NCBI GenBank assembly: GCA_027083915.1
Contig: JALWML010000405.1
Coordinates: 1 to 13,691, forward strand
Reading direction: 5' to 3'
DNA: 13,691 nt
Origin: Lysobacterales bacterium
GTDB lineage: Bacteria > Pseudomonadota > Gammaproteobacteria > Xanthomonadales > Marinicellaceae
Each line of letters opens with the position of its first letter. The stretch's first letter is position 1. The position numbers were made by a program, and so were the translations under genes. The notes beneath the pieces are model-generated. The model was not told the DNA's origin. It did not search any database and saw only the letters and a program-made list of their open reading frames with translations. Positions 7,486 to 13,645 of this stretch are shown piece by piece.

Positions 7486-8376
7486 CTATAAGTCCTGATA
7501 GAGGTAGTTTTTACCTTTGGGATGATTTTTAAAACGCCTATGCACCCAGAGGTATTGTTCTGGGTGTTTTTTTATCTGCTGTTCGAATAGTTGATTCATT
7601 TTTAATAAACTGCTTGAAATATCCTTTTGATGAAAATAGTCTAAGGCAGGTAAAAACTCAATAACCCATTTATTTTTTTCTCGAAAACAAAACCAAGGTA
7701 CAACCGATGCACCACTGGATTGAGCAATGCGAACAGGAGCGATAACAGTCGCCGCAGGTTGCTTGAAAAAGTTGATATATTCACATTGATAAGAAAAATT
7801 TTGATCGGGAATATAAAATATACACCGGTTGTTTTTTAATGCTTTTAAGACGCTACGTAAATCTTTTTTATCAATCGTTCTTTCACAATGCACTCGCCTA
7901 GCTTTATCAATATAGGCTTCAAAAATTTTATTATTATGTTGCCGACCTAAAATAAATGAAGGTTTATCAAGTTTAATATTGATAGCACGACTAGCTAGTT
8001 CCATGGTATGTAGGTGGCAACTCATCAAGATGCATCCTTTGTTTTTTGCCAGTGCATGATGTACGTGTTCTAAGCCAGAAAATTCAAAATAATTAATAAA
8101 CTTATTATCCTTACTCCAATAGGCCATAAGCATTTCCGCAAAGCCAATGCCAGTAGAAATCAGATTAGATTTAACTAACTGCTTTTGTTGTGGAGCAGAG
8201 AGTTCAGGAAAACACAGATCGATATTTCGTTGAGCAATTTTTTTGCGTTTATTGGGAATTAGCCAAGTTAATCTTCCGATGTTTTTGCCAAGAGATTTAA
8301 TAACTGATAAAGGTAGCTTGGCAATTAATCGAGCGATAGCAATTAAAAAGTCAGTTTTAATTTTCTGCAAAGACAT
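7486..8376 (-). CDS. LpxL/HtrB-family lipid A acyltransferase
   Basis: Inner-membrane acyltransferase of the lysophospholipid/LPS acyltransferase family, which adds a secondary acyl chain to lipid A. The 296-aa protein has an N-terminal hydrophobic/amphipathic anchor (about 8-42). The catalytic HX4E motif is H121 to E126 (CHLHTMEL). Further family blocks are GRQHNN (144-149), YIPDQNF (188-194) and the C-terminal WVHRRFK (277-283). Whether it acts as LpxL, LpxM or a paralogue cannot be decided from sequence alone, so no symbol is given. It is the last gene of the five-gene minus-strand operon and starts nine bases after the GT2 stop. The weak ribosome site suggests coupling. No convincing terminator is seen between it and the convergent DUF4426 gene. 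Confidence 0.9.
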   Translation of the reverse strand: MSLQKIKTDFLIAIARLIAKLPLSVIKSLGKNIGRLTWLIPNKRKKIAQRNIDLCFPELSAPQQKQLVKSNLISTGIGFAEMLMAYWSKDNKFINYFEFSGLEHVHHALAKNKGCILMSCHLHTMELASRAINIKLDKPSFILGRQHNNKIFEAYIDKARRVHCERTIDKKDLRSVLKALKNNRCIFYIPDQNFSYQCEYINFFKQPAATVIAPVRIAQSSGASVVPWFCFREKNKWVIEFLPALDYFHQKDISSSLLKMNQLFEQQIKKHPEQYLWVHRRFKNHPKGKNYLYQDL

Positions 8377-8385
8377 GGTGGCTAT

Positions 8386-9138
8386 TTATTTGTGTTCATT
8401 ATTTATCATGTCGTAGAGTTTAGCATATTTTAAGGTGGCATAGCGCGTATTTAGTTTGGCATTGATAAAGCCAGCTTTGCCATTAAAAATTTGCCGACGG
8501 ATAAAATATTGACGAAAAAAATACCAAATAGGGTAGAGAGTTAGTTTTAATTTCCCAACCTTTTTACCTTGCTGGTATTTTTGTTGGGCAGCTAATAAAG
8601 CATATTTATTAATTTTTTCAATTTTAACCTCAACCGATGTTTCGCCATAATGCATGATGGTGGCATGTAATGTGGAAACTTTACCTTTTGATTGAATGGA
8701 TTCATGCACCAAGTCATGTGAAACAGAAGAAATGCTTTTATCAAACAAACGCACAAAAGTGTTTTGATGAACCAAAGGGTGAGACCATTGCCAAAAAACC
8801 CATTCGCGTCGAGGGAGTTTATAAGCTGAAAATTTGGGTTCGGTGTTTTTCCATTGGGAAATAAGCTTTTGTGCTTCGTCAGTCAAAAACTCATCTGAAT
8901 CAAGCAGAATAATCCAATCGTGCTGACATAAGTTAATTGCATCTTGTTTTTGTTGCCAAAAACCTTTAAATTTTTGTTGGTGAATGGTGCAGGGCAATTG
9001 TTTGAGTCTATCGATGGTTTTGTCAGTGCTGAATGAATCAAGCACGATAATTTCATCTGCAAAGGATAAAGAGTTGACGCATTTTTCAATGGTTTCTTCG
9101 TTATTAAAGCAGGTGATGACAGCGGATAACTTAGGCAT
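8386..9138 (-). CDS. Family 2 glycosyltransferase, WaaE/KdtX-like (LPS core)
   Basis: Cytoplasmic inverting GT2 glycosyltransferase of the WaaE/KdtX-like subgroup, whose characterised members add beta-linked glucose to the LPS inner core. The 250-aa protein starts directly with the GT-A nucleotide-binding strand (LSAVITCFNNEETIEKC, 4-20). DEIIVLDSFSTDKT (28-41) follows, then the metal-binding DXD as DSD at 80-82 in LLDSDEFL. The segment FVRLFD and the conserved H-x-YGE near residues 168-171 follow the subgroup pattern. A basic, aromatic C-terminus (FFRQYFIRRQIF) probably contacts the membrane. Its first eight bases overlap the end of the ligase gene upstream. Position between an O-antigen ligase and a lipid A acyltransferase supports an LPS role. 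The actual sugar and acceptor are not predictable. Confidence 0.88.
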   Translation of the reverse strand: MPKLSAVITCFNNEETIEKCVNSLSFADEIIVLDSFSTDKTIDRLKQLPCTIHQQKFKGFWQQKQDAINLCQHDWIILLDSDEFLTDEAQKLISQWKNTEPKFSAYKLPRREWVFWQWSHPLVHQNTFVRLFDKSISSVSHDLVHESIQSKGKVSTLHATIMHYGETSVEVKIEKINKYALLAAQQKYQQGKKVGKLKLTLYPIWYFFRQYFIRRQIFNGKAGFINAKLNTRYATLKYAKLYDMINNEHK

Positions 9139-10330
9139 TTTTTTGACTGGATAAAATCAAGCCCATACCAAAAAACCAGATACAGATAGACCAGAAAGAA
9201 GCAAATATCGAATAAGTGCTGGTTATGGGTAAAAAAGCACTGATTAATGCAATCTGAAAAGCCCACGAATAATGTCGGTGGTAGTTGGTTTTAATAAAAT
9301 CAAACAGTTTATAAAGTGCAAAAAACACAATAATTAAGCCAATAATACCCGTATCAGTTAACACTTCCAAAATCCAATGGTGTGCATGCATTGCAACGCC
9401 TTGTTTGGCTTGCCAGACATCATCAACTTCAGCATAATCAGGATAGGCCTTACGAAAGGCATGAGCACCCACACCATTTATTGGGTGTTGTTTAATCATG
9501 TTAAGTGAGGTTTCCCAAATAGACAGTCTATCGGCTAGAGCAAAATCAATAGCAGATTCTGAAGAGGAAAAGATAGCTAAAGAACGATTTATGCGTTGCT
9601 GGAAATCAGGTGAAAAAACCCATAAAGCTGACACTAGAATGCCTGCAACAATACTCGTTTTAAGCAATAATTGCCAACGGCGTTGCTTAACATGGTGAAA
9701 CCAATAGGCTGCTAAGGTAAAGAGCATCATTATCCATGCTGAGCGTGTGCCTGAAAGAATAATAACAACAATAATCAATAAAACACTTAACCAACGAACG
9801 GATGAAGAAAGCTTGCGCATCGCAATCATCACGATAGGTAAGGACAGTGCTAAAAGAGGTCCTAATTTGACATGGTGTTCACCAAATATTCCATTCAAAC
9901 GCCCTTCATAACTGGCCCTTCCGATAATGTCATAACCAACAAAATATTGAATTAATGCATCAATTGTCCAAAACAAAGTCAACAAAGTGACCAATTTAAA
10001 AAGCCAAGGAATGTCTTTTTTGTCGACATAAAGCAACAAGGCAATGCCAGCTAGATAAAAACGTAGACTTGCCAATGCCACAGTAAAGGATTTTTCTTGC
10101 CAGTAAGAATCAAAGGCAGAAATGAAAATCATGAAAAAATAACTGGCAAAGACAATGCTTAAAATTTTAAATTGTGGCATTTTTATGAGTTTATCGGACT
10201 GTTTAACTAAGCCATAAATACCATACAATGACAAAATCAACAAAGGGAGTTCCGTGTAACGTGAAAAGGGTAGTAAGAAGATAACCGATACAAACAAGCT
10301 AATCACTGTTTTGGATGAATTAACCCTCAT
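9131..10330 (-). CDS. waaL: O-antigen ligase family membrane protein (WaaL-like)
   Basis: Polytopic inner-membrane glycosyltransferase of the Wzy_C/WaaL family. WaaL transfers undecaprenyl-pyrophosphate-linked O-antigen to lipid A-core on the periplasmic side. About ten or more hydrophobic helices cover most of the protein. The ligase motifs are SGTRSAW (conserved arginine) about half way along, and HPINGVGAHAF followed by HAHHWILEVLTDTG near the C-terminus, holding the expected catalytic histidine. I start it at the ATG at 10330 (399 aa), because CAGGA lies eight bases upstream. An ATG at 10339 gives three more residues but has AGG directly against it, too close to serve. The gene overlaps the end of GT4 by about ten bases and the GT2 gene by eight. 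A Wzy polymerase is the main alternative; the LPS neighbours favour a ligase. Confidence 0.85.
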   Translation of the reverse strand: MRVNSSKTVISLFVSVIFLLPFSRYTELPLLILSLYGIYGLVKQSDKLIKMPQFKILSIVFASYFFMIFISAFDSYWQEKSFTVALASLRFYLAGIALLLYVDKKDIPWLFKLVTLLTLFWTIDALIQYFVGYDIIGRASYEGRLNGIFGEHHVKLGPLLALSLPIVMIAMRKLSSSVRWLSVLLIIVVIILSGTRSAWIMMLFTLAAYWFHHVKQRRWQLLLKTSIVAGILVSALWVFSPDFQQRINRSLAIFSSSESAIDFALADRLSIWETSLNMIKQHPINGVGAHAFRKAYPDYAEVDDVWQAKQGVAMHAHHWILEVLTDTGIIGLIIVFFALYKLFDFIKTNYHRHYSWAFQIALISAFLPITSTYSIFASFWSICIWFFGMGLILSSQKNA

Positions 10331-11414
10331 GTACAGCATCCTGATAAAGTTTGTGCGTTTGTTTGAGCATATTGTCTAACAGATAGGGTTGTTTGTTTTC
10401 TACCTGAGGTTTTGTAGCCAAGATTAAATTAATGCGTTCGGCTAATTGTTGTGTATTGCCAACATTAACTTTTCCTTGTTCAAAAAGGGTGTCTAATATT
10501 TCACCAACGCCACCATGGTTGTAACCGACAACAGGTGTGCCCACAGCTAATGCTTCAATGACTGTTCGTCCAAAAGATTCGGGTCGCGTAGAGGCTGAAA
10601 CAACAACATCAGCGATAGCATAAAGTGGTGTCATATTTTGTTGAACCTCAACCCAGTGAACTCGGTGTTCCACACCCTGTTCTTTGAGCCAATGGTAGAG
10701 GCGTGCGGCAAACATATCGTGTCCAGGATCGGCTGTTAAGACTAGTTTGGCATCATTTTCAGTGCTTTTTAGCCATGGCAATAAATCTTTAGCTCCTTTT
10801 AAACGAGTCAAGCGTCCTGGTAATAAAACAATTTGGTGACCAACCAATTGGTGGTGTTGGCCGTACCATTTTTGCAACCACAAGACATCTGGTTCAAAAC
10901 CGTAGGGGAATTTTTTTGGATCAATACCTCGATGAATGACCACAGGCTTAGTTTTTAAATCCTTTGGATAATTATTCTGAATATAATCTGCAGCTGTCTG
11001 TGATACAGCAATAACTTTGTTACCGCGAGCCATAATTGAAGAATAACGTTTAACTGTGTATAAACCATGAATTGTGGTAATGAACTGTGGCTTCTTACCT
11101 TTTATTTTATTAATTGCCAAAAAAGCAAGCCAGGCAGGAAAACGTGATCGAGCATGGACTATGTCAACCTTTCTTTCAAGAAATAAATCTTTGAGTTTGT
11201 TGATTAGAAAATAGGAAAAGGGAGATTTTTTGCCAACCTCAAGTTGGATATGTTCAACCTTATTATTTAATTGTGTACACATCGACCCACCTGCGGATAT
11301 GACAAGAGAAGTTTCGTTACATGATGCGATATAATTAGCGACCTCCACAGTGCCACGTTCGACACCACCATTGTTGAGGGCTGGTAATAGTTGTACAACA
11401 ACCAAATCAGACAT
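10320..11414 (-). CDS. Family 4 glycosyltransferase (LPS core/surface polysaccharide)
   Basis: Retaining GT-B glycosyltransferase of family GT4, expected in the cytoplasm at the inner membrane. The 364-aa protein has an N-terminal acceptor domain opening with LLPALNNGGVERGTVEVA (9-26), the GGVE/G-rich loop typical of these enzymes. IHGLYTVKRYSSIMARGNKVIAVS fills the middle of the domain. The C-terminal donor domain shows PGRLTRLKG (199-207) and the E-x7-E motif, E279 to E287 (ESFGRTVIE), then GTPVVGYNHGGVGEI. Sugar and acceptor cannot be read from the sequence. Its ATG abuts the stop of the upstream zinc-finger gene (TAAATG) with no Shine-Dalgarno sequence, so coupled translation is likely. 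The ligase gene begins inside its last codons. Confidence 0.9.
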   Translation of the reverse strand: MSDLVVVQLLPALNNGGVERGTVEVANYIASCNETSLVISAGGSMCTQLNNKVEHIQLEVGKKSPFSYFLINKLKDLFLERKVDIVHARSRFPAWLAFLAINKIKGKKPQFITTIHGLYTVKRYSSIMARGNKVIAVSQTAADYIQNNYPKDLKTKPVVIHRGIDPKKFPYGFEPDVLWLQKWYGQHHQLVGHQIVLLPGRLTRLKGAKDLLPWLKSTENDAKLVLTADPGHDMFAARLYHWLKEQGVEHRVHWVEVQQNMTPLYAIADVVVSASTRPESFGRTVIEALAVGTPVVGYNHGGVGEILDTLFEQGKVNVGNTQQLAERINLILATKPQVENKQPYLLDNMLKQTHKLYQDAVHEG

Positions 11415-11582
11415 TTAGTTAGAAGTTAGAACGTATTTAGTACAGCAATAAGGGCAACAGGCTTCACCAGTTTTACTTAAATTAAGGAAGACCTTAGGAT
11501 GAGAACTCCACAATTCCATGTCATTATTTGGACAAGAAATTGGCAAATCTTGTGGTTTTACTTCTACTGTTTTTTTGTTCAT
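11415..11582 (-). CDS. CHCC-type zinc-finger domain small protein
   Basis: A 55-aa protein of the zf-CHCC family (related to the zinc-binding end of mitochondrial complex I subunit NDUFS6). Translation gives the putative ligands C17, H28, C43 and C46, in the contexts LPISCPNNDMELWSSHPKVFL and ACCPYCCTKY. The spacing and the W-S-S-H-P and C-P-Y-C motifs match the small bacterial family I know. Two extra cysteines, C42 and C47, flank the CPYC pair. The start ATG at 11582 has AGAG upstream and a strong promoter about 27 bases away. The stop touches the GT4 start codon, making this the first gene of the LPS operon. Function is unknown; from memory, members often sit next to LPS core genes in beta- and gammaproteobacteria. 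Confidence 0.85.
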   Translation of the reverse strand: MNKKTVEVKPQDLPISCPNNDMELWSSHPKVFLNLSKTGEACCPYCCTKYVLTSN

Positions 11583-11584
11583 TA

Positions 11585-11613
11585 TTCAACTCTGTGGATT
11601 TTTAGGGTATTAT
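11585..11613 (+). promoter_or_regulatory. Possible divergent promoter of the ELM1-like gene
   Basis: TATTAT (11608-11613, 5/6 match) with TTCAAC (11585-11590, weak) at 17-base spacing would fire rightward, with a start near 11620 and a leader of about 20 bases. Its -10 box occupies almost the same bases as the leftward -10 box of the LPS operon, so both could not be occupied together. The -35 match is poor and the call rests mainly on position. Confidence 0.3.
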
Positions 11614-11638
11614 AACAATTTACTTAAGCAAACAGCAA
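11609..11638 (-). promoter_or_regulatory. Promoter of the zinc-finger/LPS operon
   Basis: Read on the minus strand, TG-T-TATAAT (11617-11609) is a perfect extended -10 box. TTGCTG (11638-11633) lies 18 bases upstream as a weak -35. The predicted start near 11602 gives a leader of about 20 bases before the zinc-finger ATG at 11582. It is the only convincing promoter for the five minus-strand genes down to 7486. Confidence 0.55.
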
Positions 11639-11641
11639 GAA

Positions 11642-12550
11642 TTGAAAAAGTTAAAACATATTTGGATTTTTAGCGATGGCATAAAAGGACATGAAGTTCA
11701 ATCGCTTGCACTAGCCAATGGCTTGTCAAATGAAATTCTGCTCTATCATTGTTCGCTTCGACAACCTTGGTTGAGCTTTGCACCGCGTATATTGCCACGT
11801 TTTGGTCAAAATATCGTTTGGAAAAATAACAAACCTGATATCCATAATTCTCCAGATTTAATTATTACTTGTGGAAGGCGTATGGCAGCTATTGGAAAAT
11901 TTTACAAAAGAAAAACAGGTTCTCAACACCTGCAAATTCTAAACCCAGGAGATAATAAAGAAAAGTATGATATTTTGGTTTGTCCTGAGCATGATAATAT
12001 TTCTGGAGATAATGTAATCACAACTCGAGGCAGTTTACATGGAATTACTGATGAAAAATTAGCGAAATACAGAGACAACCAAGACCATGCTAACAGTGTG
12101 GTTTTATTATTGGGAAATCCAGAAAAGAGATTTTTTACTCAACTAAATGGTTTAAAAAAACAAGTTAAAAAGAGTTTATCGAAACATGATTTGATTATTT
12201 GTGGTTCTAGGCGAACACCTAAAAGATATTTTAAAATTATTAAAAACACTTTTAATGATGCAAAATTAGTGTGGTTGTCACAAGAGGATGGAGAAAACCC
12301 TTATTTGTCACTATTAGCACAAGGTAATGTCTTTTTAGTGACAGCCGATAGCATTAATATGGTTAGTGAAGTTTGTGCAACAGATAAACCCGTTATTGCA
12401 CTTGCGCAAAATGCTATTTCACCAAAACATAAGCGCTTTATTCAATCAATCAACGAGCGCTTAAGTCAATTTGAATCCCTCAAAGAGCAGAACACTTCTC
12501 TCAAAGAATTAAATCGACTGCTTGAAAAAGTTGCTGAAAAATTGGATTGA
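11642..12550 (+). CDS. ELM1-like (DUF1022) GT-B fold protein
   Basis: A 302-aa member of the bacterial family annotated as mitochondrial fission ELM1-like (DUF1022). It resembles GT-B nucleotide-sugar enzymes but has no firm function in bacteria. Recognisable blocks are IFSDGIKGHEVQSLALANGL (9-28), PDLIITCGRRMAA (71-83), YDILVCPEHDNISGDNVITTRGSLH spanning 109-133, and the C-terminal VTADSINMVSEVCATDKPV (233-251) with SPKHKRF (260-266). The usual family glycine motif near residue 157 reads LLGNPEKRF. The last 30 residues are helical and charged. The start is TTG. No ATG lies in frame upstream, and the conserved region begins about seven residues in, so a later start is excluded; the ribosome site is weak (AAGA). 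It is divergent from the LPS operon, which suggests an envelope glycoconjugate role (inference). Confidence 0.85.
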   Translation: MKKLKHIWIFSDGIKGHEVQSLALANGLSNEILLYHCSLRQPWLSFAPRILPRFGQNIVWKNNKPDIHNSPDLIITCGRRMAAIGKFYKRKTGSQHLQILNPGDNKEKYDILVCPEHDNISGDNVITTRGSLHGITDEKLAKYRDNQDHANSVVLLLGNPEKRFFTQLNGLKKQVKKSLSKHDLIICGSRRTPKRYFKIIKNTFNDAKLVWLSQEDGENPYLSLLAQGNVFLVTADSINMVSEVCATDKPVIALAQNAISPKHKRFIQSINERLSQFESLKEQNTSLKELNRLLEKVAEKLD

Positions 12551-12567
12551 ATAGAGGGACAGGCTCC

Positions 12568-12807
12568 CTAGAATACAGTCCAATTCATTTGCCACCATTC
12601 CAAGAATTCATCAAAATCAATGCCACCATTGCCATCAATATCAATAGTATTAAATCCTCTAATAGCCATTTCGCGACTGGCACTTGGTGCTAATATTTTA
12701 AACAGCTCAACAAACTCGCGCTCTTCTAATAAGTCATTGTGGTTTCTATCGAAAAATTCAAAGTGATCTCGAATTTCAGCGATTTCTGCATCGGATAGTT
12801 TTGACAT
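12568..12807 (-). CDS. Small two-EF-hand calcium-binding protein
   Basis: A 79-aa cytoplasmic-looking protein made almost wholly of one EF-hand pair. Counting from this start, the first loop runs D20 to E31 (DRNHNDLLEERE), with D/N/N at positions 1/3/5 and the bidentate E at 12. Position 6 is D instead of the usual glycine. The second loop, D56 to E67 (DIDGNGGIDFDE), is fully canonical. No signal peptide is present. I choose the ATG at 12807, with GAGA five to nine bases upstream. An ATG at 12819 adds four residues but has no ribosome site. A TAAAAT box at 12845-12840 is a possible -10. It converges on the ELM1-like gene, with 17 bases between stops. It may be a calcium sensor or buffer; the partner is unknown. 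Confidence 0.85.
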   Translation of the reverse strand: MSKLSDAEIAEIRDHFEFFDRNHNDLLEEREFVELFKILAPSASREMAIRGFNTIDIDGNGGIDFDEFLEWWQMNWTVF

Positions 12808-12933
12808 GTTTTCTCTCATAGTGTTTTTTATGTGATTAGATTTTAGATGAACTTAGTAGAAAAAGATAATGAAAAATAGGATAAAATAAAAGGAAATTAA
12901 ATTTATCTCATTCTTGCGTTCTGACAACAGCAA

Positions 12934-12957
12934 CAATTACCCAAATTTGGATAATTG
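12934..12957. repeat. 24-base near-perfect palindrome just after the tetR-type gene
   Basis: CAATTA (12934-12939) and TAATTG (12952-12957) flank a perfect ten-base palindrome CCAAATTTGG (12941-12950), with only one mismatched pair (12940/12951). It starts three bases beyond the stop codon of the TetR-type gene. No U-tract follows on the minus strand, so it is a weak terminator candidate. It could instead be a protein-binding site or an mRNA 3' stem. Confidence 0.4.
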
Positions 12958-12960
12958 ATT

Positions 12961-13545
12961 TTAGACTATGAGAAGGTTTAAATATTTCTTAAATTGTTTA
13001 TTTGCTTCGCGTAAAGTATATTTTGGATCTGTAATACATTTTACCGCTGCTTTTTCAATAAAACCCATGATACTTAGAGCGGTTAATTCCACAGAGGTGG
13101 CAAGATTAATACGCTGCTCTTTACTTGCTTTTTGTAAGCTGTTTTTTAAAAACTGTTCACTTTTATCCAAGTTCAAAAGATTTAAGACTTCATTGTTACG
13201 AATACCTAGTACCAATATTTCAAGGTATACACATAACTCAGCCTTATTAGCAAGCTCGGTAATAAACTCTTTTACTATGTATTGTAGCAGTTTTTTAAAA
13301 TTTTTCGCATCATCTAGTAACGCAAATGCCTCGTCAATTTCCTGATTATCTTTTTCTATAAAAGCTCGAATCAATGAGTTTTTATTTTTAAAATATCGAT
13401 AAATATTACCCAAGCTAATGTCAGCTTCAGTGGCTATGTCTCTCATTGTTGTCTTTGTTAGTCCGTTATTAAAGAAACAGTTCTTGGCAGCTTTTAGGAT
13501 TCTATTCTGCTGTTTAATGATTAAATCTGTATTTGTTTTTTTCAT
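12961..13545 (-). CDS. TetR/AcrR-family transcriptional repressor
   Basis: A 194-aa one-component regulator. The N-terminal DNA-binding domain is clear: ILKAAKNCFFNNGLTKTTMRDIA (residues 16-38) followed by the recognition region ADISLGNIYRYFKNKNSLI (41-59). The rest is a divergent all-helical ligand/dimer domain, as usual in the family, and it does not show the inducer. The start at 13545 is ATG with GGAG five bases upstream. An upstream TTG at 13566 would put the coding region into the operator and lacks a ribosome site. It is divergent from a truncated secreted-protein gene at the window edge. Two matching dyads lie between them, so autoregulation and repression of the neighbour are likely (inference from layout). 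Such pairs commonly control efflux pumps. Confidence 0.92.
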   Translation of the reverse strand: MKKTNTDLIIKQQNRILKAAKNCFFNNGLTKTTMRDIATEADISLGNIYRYFKNKNSLIRAFIEKDNQEIDEAFALLDDAKNFKKLLQYIVKEFITELANKAELCVYLEILVLGIRNNEVLNLLNLDKSEQFLKNSLQKASKEQRINLATSVELTALSIMGFIEKAAVKCITDPKYTLREANKQFKKYLNLLIV

Positions 13546-13559
13546 AATCGCTCCAATAA

Positions 13560-13573
13560 TGAACAAGTGTTCA
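13560..13573. promoter_or_regulatory. Operator-like dyad 1 (TGAACA-AG-TGTTCA)
   Basis: Two exact six-base inverted half-sites, TGAACA and TGTTCA, are separated by two bases. It lies 15 bases upstream of the TetR-type start codon and seven bases before the TTGACA box of the divergent promoter. Binding here should affect transcription of the repressor itself. The same half-sites with the same spacing occur at 13609-13622. Confidence 0.65.
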
Positions 13574-13580
13574 CTTTAGG

Positions 13581-13609
13581 TTGACAAGGTCAGTGATAAA
13601 TAATAATAT
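13581..13609 (+). promoter_or_regulatory. Promoter of the divergent gene at the right edge
   Basis: A perfect -35 box TTGACA (13581-13586) is followed 17 bases later by TAATAT (13604-13609, 4/6 match). A perfect TATAAT at 13624-13629 lacks a -35 partner and is a second candidate. Both arrangements place operator dyad 2 on or against the polymerase-binding site. Confidence 0.45.
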
Positions 13610-13623
13610 GAACATATGTTCAT
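13608..13623. promoter_or_regulatory. Operator-like dyad 2 (perfect 16-base palindrome)
   Basis: ATGAACATATGTTCAT is a perfect palindrome containing the same TGAACA and TGTTCA half-sites, with two-base spacing, as dyad 1. The two centres are 49 bases apart. It overlaps the end of the TAATAT box and the likely transcription start of the rightward gene, the position expected of a repressor site. It is the best match in the window to a TetR-family operator. Confidence 0.7.
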
Positions 13624-13645
13624 TATAATACAGGAGATTACAAAG

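Noticed and set aside
8883..9266. 127-codon open frame on the minus strand spanning the GT2/ligase junction
   Set aside because: It lies in another frame across two well-supported genes with clear family motifs and shows no domain of its own.
9131..10339. Ligase gene read instead as an O-antigen polymerase (Wzy)
   Set aside because: The families share the Wzy_C domain, but the H-x-H-H segment near the C-terminus, the GTRSAW motif and the LPS core/lipid A neighbours favour a WaaL-type ligase. This is not certain.
12553..12570. Small inverted repeat AGGGA/TCCCT between the convergent ELM1-like and EF-hand genes, considered as a bidirectional terminator
   Set aside because: Only a five-base stem, and no T-run follows directly on either strand. 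It also overlaps the EF-hand stop codon. Too weak to call.
12968..13345. 125-codon plus-strand open frame opposite the TetR-type gene
   Set aside because: It is antisense to a clear TetR protein, with low-complexity Ser/Phe/Leu-rich content typical of a shadow frame.
13546..13566. TTG at 13566 as the start of the TetR-type gene, adding seven residues
   Set aside because: It would extend the coding region into operator dyad 1 and has no ribosome site, whereas the ATG at 13545 has GGAG at good spacing.
13610..13621. GAACATATGTTC as a true LexA/DinR SOS box
   Set aside because: That consensus belongs to Gram-positive LexA. The host looks gammaproteobacterial, where the box differs (CTGT-N8-ACAG). 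The adjacent TetR gene is a simpler explanation.
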